This document shows positions 1 to 5,682 of a stretch of DNA of 7,238 bases, in pieces. The notes under the pieces are model-generated. The model made no database searches. It was not told the origin of the DNA and was given only the letters and a program-made list of their open reading frames with translations. Each line of letters opens with the position of its first letter. The stretch's first letter is position 1. The stretch spans positions 1-7,238 of the forward strand of contig JASLCM010000074.1 in NCBI GenBank assembly GCA_030151845.1, in the 5' to 3' direction. This DNA comes from Bacteroides sp. (GTDB lineage Bacteria > Bacteroidota > Bacteroidia > Bacteroidales > Bacteroidaceae). Both the position numbers and the translations under genes were made by a program.

Positions 1-48
1 TAGCATATAAAAAAGAGTTCGAATATTCGAACTCTTTTTTATATGCTA
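1..48. terminator. Perfect 48-bp palindrome, probable bidirectional terminator
   Basis: Bases 1-24 are the exact reverse complement of 25-48, with no mismatch and no spacer. The core is GAGTTCGAAT/ATTCGAACTC flanked by A6 on the left and T6 on the right, so either strand would give a hairpin followed by a U-tract, the form of a Rho-independent terminator. The outer arms (TAGCATAT/ATATGCTA) continue the symmetry beyond the U-tract. On the minus strand the first three bases (48-46, TAG) are the stop codon of the PurF-like gene. By symmetry bases 1-3 also read TAG on the plus strand, so a converging neighbour could end there, but that gene would lie outside the window. The arms may extend further left than can be seen. 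Confidence 0.8.
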
Positions 49-1944
49 TTTCTCTTTACTCGGTAAATACCGCTTTTCGATATAATCTATAAAGGCTTTA
101 TTTACCAACTTTACCCCTCCTGGGGTTGGATAATCACCAGTAAAATACCAATCTCCTTTATGGTTTGGAATTGCTTTATGAAGTCCCTCTATTGGTTGAT
201 ACACAATTTCTACTTCCGCTTTTAACTCTTTAGTAATTAAAAGATCCACCATTTTTTTAGACAATTCTTCATCGGTGAAAGAGGAGTAAATAGCTTTTAC
301 ACTATTGGTCATACTCTCTTTGGGTAGGGTTAGCTGCAGCTTTGCATCCTCATAGGCCTTAAGGATTACAGAAGACTGTTTTCGCTCTTCCAATAAAGCT
401 ATGGCTGCCTTAAACACAATAAAATCACTCATTGTAGACATATCTATACCGTAGTAGTCGGGGTAACGAACCTGTGGCGATGAAGATACAATCACAATTT
501 TCTTAGGTTCCAACCGATCAAGTATGCGCAAAATACTCTGCTTTAAAGTAGTTCCTCGAACAATACTATCGTCTATAATGACTAAGTTATCTACCCCTGG
601 TTCTAAACTTCCATAAGTAATATCGTAAACGTGAGCAGCTAAATCATTGCGGCTATTCCCCTCTGCAATAAAGGTTCTTAATTTTATATCTTTAATGGCA
701 ACCTTTTCACTTCGTATTCTTCGAGCTAAAATAGTCTTCAGTTCCTCAACTGTTGGTTGATGACCTAAATCTGCTATCTGTTTTGCTTTTAATTTATTTA
801 AGTATACATCAAGCCCCTGCAACATACCATAGTAAGCAACTTCAGCTGTATTTGGTATGAAAGAAAAGACAGTGTGTTCTATGTCATTATCGACCGATTT
901 TAAGATTCTAGGAACTAATTGTTCTCCTAAGGCTTTTCGTTCTTGGTAAATGGATTGATCGCCTCCACGAGAGAAATAAATTCTTTCAAAAGAACAGGCT
1001 TTTTTCTCTAATGGCTTACTTATTTGTTTTAAGCGTACCTCACCATTCTTACGTATTAGTAAGGCCTGTCCTGGTAATAGCTCCTTAACTTGATCTGCTG
1101 AAACATTTAGTGCGGTCTGAATAACCGGACGCTCAGATGCTGTTACAACGATTTCATCGTCTTTGTACCAAAAAGCTGGACGTATTCCCCAAGGATCTCT
1201 TACTACAAACGACTCTCCACTACCATTCAACCCACATATTACATATCCTCCATCCCAGTCCTTAGCAGAGGTTCTCAACATATTACTTAGATCGAGATGG
1301 TCTTCTATGTAATTCGTTATATCCATACCGGTATGCCCTTCAGCCTCAGCCATATTGAATACGCGCTCTACCTCTCTATCTAAGCGGTGTCCCATCTGTT
1401 CTAGCATAATAAATGTATCTGCTTGATTTCTGGGATGCTGACCAATTGCAGTGATCCGATTAAATATCTCATCGACATTGGTCATGTTAAAGTTTCCACA
1501 AATAGCTAGAGTCTTGGCTCTCCAGTTATTTCTTCTCATAAAAGGATGTACATACTCTATACCGGAACGACCACTTGTACTATAACGAAGGTGTCCCATA
1601 AAGACTTCTCCAGTAAAAGGTAGTCGCTCACGTACAAAATCAACATCTGCTAACTGCTCCTCGGTTAACCCTCCATTAAAGTTTTTATGGATTGCTCCAA
1701 AGACCTCTGTAATCGCATCTGATCCAAGCGCCCGCTCGCGAAACATGTACTCTTCACCAGGTTTAGTGGAAAGTTTAACGCAAGCAATACCAGCTCCCTC
1801 TTGACCCCTATTGTGTTGTTTTTCCATCAATAGATAGAGCTTGTTTAGCGCATACATCCAAGTTCCATACTTCTTTTGGTAATACTCCAAAGGCTTTAGT
1901 AGACGAATCATGGCTACGCCACACTCATGTTTTAATTCTTCCAT
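46..1944 (-). CDS. Long PurF-like amidophosphoribosyltransferase family protein
   Basis: This is a cytoplasmic two-domain enzyme of the glutamine PRPP amidotransferase family, whose known reaction (first step of purine synthesis) transfers glutamine-derived ammonia to PRPP. The N-terminal Ntn-hydrolase domain has nucleophile Cys8 in HECGV, RGQEGAGI (46-53), GHLRYSTSG (117-125), Asp176 and RDPWGIRP (249-256). The phosphoribosyltransferase domain has RTFI (423-426) and the PRPP loop IIDDSIVRGTT (456-466). At 632 residues it is well over 100 longer than usual PurF (about 470-505), with extra sequence near 13-40, 58-112 and 380-420 and in the C-terminal part. Its only cysteines are 8, 55, 149, 237 and 317, so the four-cysteine Fe-S site of Bacillus-type PurF is absent. 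The start is firm: an in-frame TAG lies two codons upstream, and the next Met falls after Cys8. A seven-residue propeptide would need removal to expose Cys8. Bacteroidales commonly also carry a shorter PurF, so this may be a paralogue with a different role; hence no symbol. Confidence 0.88.
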   Translation of the reverse strand: MEELKHECGVAMIRLLKPLEYYQKKYGTWMYALNKLYLLMEKQHNRGQEGAGIACVKLSTKPGEEYMFRERALGSDAITEVFGAIHKNFNGGLTEEQLADVDFVRERLPFTGEVFMGHLRYSTSGRSGIEYVHPFMRRNNWRAKTLAICGNFNMTNVDEIFNRITAIGQHPRNQADTFIMLEQMGHRLDREVERVFNMAEAEGHTGMDITNYIEDHLDLSNMLRTSAKDWDGGYVICGLNGSGESFVVRDPWGIRPAFWYKDDEIVVTASERPVIQTALNVSADQVKELLPGQALLIRKNGEVRLKQISKPLEKKACSFERIYFSRGGDQSIYQERKALGEQLVPRILKSVDNDIEHTVFSFIPNTAEVAYYGMLQGLDVYLNKLKAKQIADLGHQPTVEELKTILARRIRSEKVAIKDIKLRTFIAEGNSRNDLAAHVYDITYGSLEPGVDNLVIIDDSIVRGTTLKQSILRILDRLEPKKIVIVSSSPQVRYPDYYGIDMSTMSDFIVFKAAIALLEERKQSSVILKAYEDAKLQLTLPKESMTNSVKAIYSSFTDEELSKKMVDLLITKELKAEVEIVYQPIEGLHKAIPNHKGDWYFTGDYPTPGGVKLVNKAFIDYIEKRYLPSKEK

Positions 1945-1970
1945 GTTCTAGATTAGTATTGTTTAGAAAC

Positions 1971-2065
1971 ACCTTATTATGCATAAGGTATGGTTGTAGT
2001 AGGTAGTCATGCGAAAGTTGGAATATTTTCGCAGTAAGAATCAGAAAGTGACTACTACTATGCAT
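1971..2065 (-). promoter_or_regulatory. Nested inverted repeats in the 5' leader of the PurF-like gene
   Basis: Read on the minus strand, the probable leader contains an outer ATGCAT pair (2060-2065 with 1979-1984). Inside it is a 12-bp stem, TAGTAGTAGTCA (2049-2060) with TGACTACCTACTA (1997-2009), with one bulged C. The innermost stem is GCGAAA/TTTCGC (2027-2032 with 2011-2016) around a 10-nt loop. A competing hairpin, ACCTTAT/ATAAGGT (1983-1989 with 1971-1977), sits about 27 nt before the start codon and uses the downstream ATGCAT in its loop, so the two folds look mutually exclusive. It does not match any riboswitch class I can recognise. It could instead be a protein operator at the DNA level. 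Confidence 0.5.
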
Positions 2066-2086
2066 GAATTATAAATGTTTACGTTG

Positions 2087-2094
2087 CAAATTTA
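2087..2094 (-). promoter_or_regulatory. Candidate -7 element of the PurF-like gene promoter
   Basis: The minus strand reads TAAATTTG, an exact fit to the Bacteroidota -7 consensus TAnnTTTG. No TTTG is seen at the expected 19-22 bp upstream, so the -33 element is weak or missing. Initiation would fall near 2080, giving a leader of about 135 nt that contains the whole nested hairpin region. Confidence 0.45.
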
Positions 2095-2174
2095 TAGAAT
2101 TAATTTGGTTTGATACAGTAATATTCAACCTTTTTTAGGTCTTCCTTAAACTTATTCACCAACAGCTTTAAGAC

Positions 2175-2217
2175 AAAAAAAATCCACACCTCTTACCGAA
2201 TGGTACTAGGTGTGGAT
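2175..2217 (-). terminator. Rho-independent terminator of the thioredoxin-fold gene
   Basis: On the minus strand, ATCCACACCT (2208-2217) pairs with AGGTGTGGAT (2182-2191), a perfect 10-bp stem. Inside it an AG/AG internal loop leads to a further TACC/GGTA stem with a 4-nt loop. The stem runs into a tract of eight T on the minus strand (2182-2175). It lies 74 bp past the stop codon of the thioredoxin-fold gene and separates that gene from the PurF-like gene downstream. The rest of the 1945-2291 spacer between this and the stop codon (2218-2291) shows nothing I can name. Confidence 0.88.
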
Positions 2218-2291
2218 CTATTTGTTGTATTTTTCCTCTTTTATTTTACAAGAGCAATACTACTTTAATTGCCTCGTAACACAATTCTACT

Positions 2292-2810
2292 TTAAGCAGC
2301 CTGTTTCACAGGTGAAAAGTAGGTTGTGAGCTGATCAACAGAAAGATTTTTAGCTACAATAACTCCTCGTTCATCGAGCAAGAAGTTTGTAAGTCCTCTT
2401 TTTAGTTGATATTTTTTAAACAAGTCAGATATCCTTTGGTTACCTGCTAAAAAGCAATAGTCTCCAATAATCTGATCTTTTCGTATTGTCTCTTCATAAA
2501 TAGAAGAGTAATCATCAAAAGAGATAGAAACCAACTCTACTGGAAGAGACTTATCAAGAAGCACGTTGCTAAAGAGAACGTTATCCATTCTTGATTGAGC
2601 GTCATAACTGGCCCAGAAGTTGATTAAAACATACTTACCACGAAGGTCTGATAACTTAAACGATGAAGCTATTTTTTCAGGACTCACTTCAATCGTAAAG
2701 TCAGGCGCTTTACTGCCTACTGTTAACCCTTTCGTGGGTTTGTCTTTGTTTATAAAAGAAGTCAAGGAACTTGTAAGTAATACAACAAAAATCCATTTTA
2801 CATTTTTCAT
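2292..2810 (-). CDS. Exported thioredoxin-fold protein lacking the CxxC active site
   Basis: A 172-residue protein of the TlpA/ResA/AhpC-TSA-like thioredoxin superfamily. Residues 1-20 form a basic, hydrophobic signal segment (MKNVKWIFVVLLTSS) with no lipobox cysteine, so it is probably exported to the periplasm or held by an N-terminal anchor. The family features are GSKAPDF (32-38), LSDLRGKYVLINFWAS (53-68) and the late strand NFLLDERG (142-149). Where the family has WCxxC this protein has YDAQS (69-73), so both redox cysteines are gone. Its only cysteine is Cys119. The cis-proline before the NFLLD strand is also replaced, by Leu140. It should therefore not work as a thiol-disulfide oxidoreductase and more likely binds a partner or folds as a chaperone-like scaffold, which is inference. 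An in-frame TAA lies six codons upstream with no other ATG between, fixing the start. The gene stands alone with its own promoter and terminator. Confidence 0.85.
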   Translation of the reverse strand: MKNVKWIFVVLLTSSLTSFINKDKPTKGLTVGSKAPDFTIEVSPEKIASSFKLSDLRGKYVLINFWASYDAQSRMDNVLFSNVLLDKSLPVELVSISFDDYSSIYEETIRKDQIIGDYCFLAGNQRISDLFKKYQLKRGLTNFLLDERGVIVAKNLSVDQLTTYFSPVKQAA

Positions 2811-2834
2811 GTAATTCGGTTTTAGTTAGTACTC

Positions 2835-2867
2835 TCTGGGTCTGCTAAGCAGTGATTTCAACCCAGA
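2835..2867 (-). promoter_or_regulatory. Hairpin in the leader of the thioredoxin-fold gene
   Basis: TCTGGGT (2835-2841) is an exact inverted repeat of ACCCAGA (2861-2867). Directly inside it, CTGCT (2842-2846) and AGCAG (2848-2852) form a second short inverted repeat, and CTAAGC (2845-2850) could instead pair with GCTTAG (2872-2877). The element lies 25-57 bp upstream of the start codon, inside the leader implied by the promoter at 2941-2973. No U-tract follows, so it is not a terminator. Its role is unknown, and short repeats like this can arise by chance. Confidence 0.3.
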
Positions 2868-2940
2868 ATTGGCTTAGAAAGGAGTTCACAGAAGCATAGC
2901 TCTCTGATTATCAACACTTTCTTTTTTCAGAAATCGGCGA

Positions 2941-2973
2941 CAAAGGTAAGTAAATAAAGAATAAACATCCAAA
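2941..2973 (-). promoter_or_regulatory. Bacteroidota-type promoter of the thioredoxin-fold gene
   Basis: On the minus strand TTTG (2973-2970) is followed after 21 bp by TACCTTTG (2948-2941). This fits the Bacteroidota primary promoter consensus TTTG, about 19-22 bp, TAnnTTTG. Transcription would begin near 2935 and leave a leader of about 125 nt before the start at 2810. It is the best-formed promoter in the window. Confidence 0.65.
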
Positions 2974-3044
2974 CTTTTAAATGTGAAATAGCTTAGGAAT
3001 CGCTATTTTTCAGCTTTATTAGAACATTTCACCATATTTTTCTT

Positions 3045-3052
3045 TACTTTTG
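3045..3052 (+). promoter_or_regulatory. Candidate -7 element of the serB promoter
   Basis: TACTTTTG matches the consensus TAnnTTTG. The expected -33 TTTG is not clear; only TTTA at 3015 and TTAG at 3019 lie nearby. Initiation would be close to 3059, giving a leader of about 20 nt before the serB ATG. It is divergent from the promoter at 2941-2973, with about 70 bp between them. Confidence 0.5.
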
Positions 3053-3077
3053 TATTGTTTTAAAATCATTTCACTTT

Positions 3078-4313
3078 ATGGAAACCATGAATTCGGAACT
3101 CATTCTGATCCAAGTAACTGGAGAAGATAGACCAGGACTTACCTCTTCGGTTACTGCTATTTTAGCCAAATACGATGCCTCAATACTAGATATTGGCCAA
3201 GCTGATATTCACAATACTTTATCTTTAGGAATTCTTTGTAGAATTGAAACCGAAAACTCGGGACATATGATGAAAGAGCTCCTTTTTAGTGCAACCTCTT
3301 TAGGTGTTACTATTCGTTTTCACCCTATTGGGTTTGATGAATATGAGCGTTGGGTCTCTTTACAAGGAAAAAATAGATACATTCTTACTTTATTGGGCAG
3401 AAAACTAACTGCCAAACAGATTCACACTGCCACTCGTATTCTTTACGAACAAGGAATGAATATCGACGCTATTAAACGTCTTACTGGTAGAATTCCCTTG
3501 GATGAAAGCAAAGCAAACATCCGTTCATGCATAGAATTCTCTGTTAGGGGAACGCCTAAAGATAGAGAGGCTATGCAAGCTGAACTAATGAAGGCATCAA
3601 AAGAACTTGGAATGGATTTTTCCTTCCAACTAGACAATATGTACCGGAGAATGAGAAGACTCATCTGTTTCGACATGGACTCCACTCTAATTAAAACAGA
3701 GGTCATCGATGAATTAGCCATGCGCGCTGGTGTGGGTGATCAAGTTAAAGCCATAACAGAAAGAGCAATGCGTGGCGAAATAGATTTTACAGAGAGCTTC
3801 AGAGAACGAGTAGCCCTATTAAAAGGACTTGATGTCTCCGTCATGAAAGAAATTGCGGAAAACCTACCGATTACTGAGGGGGTAGACCGACTCATGTATG
3901 TTCTTAAAAAGTATGGCTATAAAATTGCTATTTTATCGGGTGGTTTTACCTATTTTGGAGAACATCTACAAAAGAAGTTTGGCATAGACTATGTTTATGC
4001 AAATGAGCTAGAAGTTAAAGATGGCAAGCTCACCGGAAGGTATTTAGGAGAAGTAGTTGATGGTAAAAGAAAAGCTGAGTTACTTCGCCTCATAGCACAG
4101 GTTGAAAAAGTGGATATTGCTCAAACAATTGCTGTTGGTGATGGCGCTAATGACTTACCCATGCTTGGAGTTGCAGGGCTTGGTATAGCCTTCCACGCAA
4201 AACCTAAAGTTGTTGCTAATGCTAAACAATCCATCAATACAATAGGCATAGATGGGGTGTTGTATTTTTTAGGTTTTAAAGACTCCTATTTAGACGAAAA
4301 AGGTATCTTATAA
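3078..4313 (+). CDS. serB: Phosphoserine phosphatase SerB with N-terminal ACT-type regulatory regions
   Basis: This cytoplasmic enzyme hydrolyses O-phospho-L-serine to serine, the last step of the phosphorylated serine pathway. The catalytic half (about 190-405) is a HAD phosphatase: motif I FDMDSTLI with nucleophile Asp199 and Asp201, motif II LSGGF with Ser287, motif III Lys332 in KRKAELL, and motif IV VGDGANDLPM with Asp355 and Asp359 for magnesium. The cap domain follows motif I and includes EVIDELA (208-214). The N-terminal half has an ACT domain (about 7-85, starting LILIQVTGEDRPGL) and a second, more divergent ACT-like unit (about 100-185), which in this family sense amino acids. At 411 residues it is longer than E. 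coli SerB (about 320) but normal for the two-ACT form. The start at 3078 lies about 20 nt after the predicted transcription start; an alternative ATG three codons in would change little. The downstream helicase is on the same strand, 95 bp away. Confidence 0.97.
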   Translation: METMNSELILIQVTGEDRPGLTSSVTAILAKYDASILDIGQADIHNTLSLGILCRIETENSGHMMKELLFSATSLGVTIRFHPIGFDEYERWVSLQGKNRYILTLLGRKLTAKQIHTATRILYEQGMNIDAIKRLTGRIPLDESKANIRSCIEFSVRGTPKDREAMQAELMKASKELGMDFSFQLDNMYRRMRRLICFDMDSTLIKTEVIDELAMRAGVGDQVKAITERAMRGEIDFTESFRERVALLKGLDVSVMKEIAENLPITEGVDRLMYVLKKYGYKIAILSGGFTYFGEHLQKKFGIDYVYANELEVKDGKLTGRYLGEVVDGKRKAELLRLIAQVEKVDIAQTIAVGDGANDLPMLGVAGLGIAFHAKPKVVANAKQSINTIGIDGVLYFLGFKDSYLDEKGIL

Positions 4314-4354
4314 AAACCTGGTTTACCATTTGCCTGTTAAGCATGTTACGTTTT

Positions 4355-4391
4355 ACTCTAAAAACATAGCATGATTTTTTAATTTTAGAGT
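4355..4391. repeat. 9-bp inverted repeat between serB and the helicase gene
   Basis: ACTCTAAAA (4355-4363) is an exact inverted repeat of TTTTAGAGT (4383-4391), enclosing 19 nt that contain a run of six T. The stem is mostly A/T and ends 17 bp before the helicase start codon, followed by only a short T-run. It could be a weak terminator for serB, a leader structure affecting helicase translation, or chance in AT-rich DNA. The only promoter-like string here is TACGTTTT (4347-4354), one base off the -7 consensus, so the helicase may depend partly on read-through from serB. Confidence 0.35.
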
Positions 4392-4408
4392 ATGCATAAT
4401 TTTTATAT

Positions 4409-5680
4409 ATGAAGTTTACTGATTTAGAGCTCAATGATGAGGTGATTATGGCACTAGAAGCCATGCGGTTTGATGAATGTACTCCTATCCAGGAGCAAGC
4501 TATTCCTAAGATTCTATCTGGAAAAGACTTAATTGCTGTGGCACAAACTGGAACAGGAAAAACCGCAGCCTTTCTCCTTCCTATTATCAATAAGCTCTCT
4601 GAAGGCAAACACCCTAAAGACTCAGTAAACTGTTTGATAATGTCTCCAACCAGAGAACTAGCTATGCAAATCGATCAAGAGATGCAAGGATTTAGCTATT
4701 TCTTACCCATATCAAGTCTACCTGTTTATGGTGGAGGAGATGGTGTTCTTTTTGAACAACAAAAAAAAGGTTTAATCCTAGGAGCTGAAATTGTAATAGC
4801 AACACCAGGCCGACTCCTCTCCCACCTCAATTTAGGATATGTAGATTTATCTAAGGTCGACTACTTCATCTTAGATGAAGCTGATAGAATGCTTGATATG
4901 GGGTTCTTTGATGATATTATGGAGATAGCCAAGCATCTGCCTAGCGAAAGGCAGACCATCATGTTTTCGGCAACTATGCCTAAAAAAATCAACCAGCTTG
5001 CTAACAAACTATTGAAAGATCCAGAAGAGATTAAACTATCAATCTCTAAACCTGCAGAAAATATCCTACAGGCAGCCTATGTATGTTATGAAAATCAAAA
5101 GCTAGGTATCATCCAATCACTTTTTGAAAAAGAAGCTCCAGAGAAAGCCATTATCTTTGCCTCCTCAAAAGCTAAGGTGAAAGAGGTGGCAAGAGCACTT
5201 AAACGATTCAATCTAAAGGTTGGAGAGATGCATTCAGACTTGGATCAAACAGTTAGAGAACAGATGATTTATGAGTTTAAGGCTGAGCATATAAATCTTC
5301 TCGTTGCAACAGACATCCTCTCCAGAGGAATAGATATTAATAACATTCGACTAGTTATTAACTACGATGTTCCCAACGACAGTGAAGACTACGTACATCG
5401 AATTGGTAGAACAGCACGGGCCAACAATGATGGGGTAGCAATCACTTTTATTAGTGAAAAAGAACAATATGAGTTTTCAAGAATAGAAAGTTTCCTTGAA
5501 AAAGAGATTTTTAAAATACCCCTTCCAGAAGAGGTAGGTGAAGGACCTTCCTATACCCCCCAAAAAGAGGGAGGTAGAAAAAGTGGAGCCAGAGGCAAGC
5601 GCAATCACTCTTCAAATAGAAGAAATAAAAACAACAGAGGAAATACAAATAAGAAATATCGAAATAGAAAAAGGAGTTAA
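4409..5680 (+). CDS. DEAD-box ATP-dependent RNA helicase, RhlE-like
   Basis: A cytoplasmic RNA-unwinding ATPase; relatives act in ribosome assembly, mRNA decay and cold adaptation. All superfamily 2 motifs are intact: Q motif (Phe3 and CTPIQEQAIP, 24-33), motif I AQTGTGKT (45-52), Ia PTRELA (80-85), GGG (108-110), Ib TPGR (132-135), II DEAD (156-159), III SAT (187-189), IV AIIFASS (247-253), V ATDILSRGID (300-309) and VI HRIGRTAR (330-337). After about residue 375 comes a 45-50 residue disordered tail rich in Arg, Lys, Asn and Gly, of the kind that gives RhlE and similar helicases extra RNA affinity. The length of 423 is typical of short RhlE-type proteins; the paralogue within the family cannot be fixed from motifs alone, so no symbol is given. 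An in-frame TAA at 4397-4399 fixes the start. It follows serB by 95 bp, and its stop lies 2 bp from that of the convergent lipoprotein gene. Confidence 0.95.
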   Translation: MKFTDLELNDEVIMALEAMRFDECTPIQEQAIPKILSGKDLIAVAQTGTGKTAAFLLPIINKLSEGKHPKDSVNCLIMSPTRELAMQIDQEMQGFSYFLPISSLPVYGGGDGVLFEQQKKGLILGAEIVIATPGRLLSHLNLGYVDLSKVDYFILDEADRMLDMGFFDDIMEIAKHLPSERQTIMFSATMPKKINQLANKLLKDPEEIKLSISKPAENILQAAYVCYENQKLGIIQSLFEKEAPEKAIIFASSKAKVKEVARALKRFNLKVGEMHSDLDQTVREQMIYEFKAEHINLLVATDILSRGIDINNIRLVINYDVPNDSEDYVHRIGRTARANNDGVAITFISEKEQYEFSRIESFLEKEIFKIPLPEEVGEGPSYTPQKEGGRKSGARGKRNHSSNRRNKNNRGNTNKKYRNRKRS

Positions 5681-5682
5681 TC

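Noticed and set aside
1971..2065. Assignment of the leader structure to a known riboswitch (for example PRPP, guanidine or ppGpp ykkC types, or a purine riboswitch)
   Set aside because: The stems do not show the conserved core sequences of those classes as I know them, and those classes are not typical of this phylum. Reported only as an unnamed structure.
2620..2814. Plus-strand open frame of 64 codons
   Set aside because: It lies almost wholly antisense to the thioredoxin-fold gene, whose fold motifs, promoter and terminator are clear. The frame has no recognisable domain and no promoter.
3443..3721. Minus-strand open frame of 92 codons inside serB
   Set aside because: It is antisense to SerB sequence running from the second ACT-like unit to just past HAD motif I. 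The product resembles no family and is a shadow of serB codon usage.
4276..4608. Minus-strand open frame of 110 codons
   Set aside because: It runs antisense across the serB end, the spacer and the helicase start, including the motif I region, with no family features.
5556..5574. G/C-rich inverted repeat (ACCCCCC with GGGAGGT) as a terminator for the convergent lipoprotein transcript
   Set aside because: The stem needs a bulge, lies inside helicase codons for a low-complexity tail, and is not followed by a clean U-tract on the minus strand.
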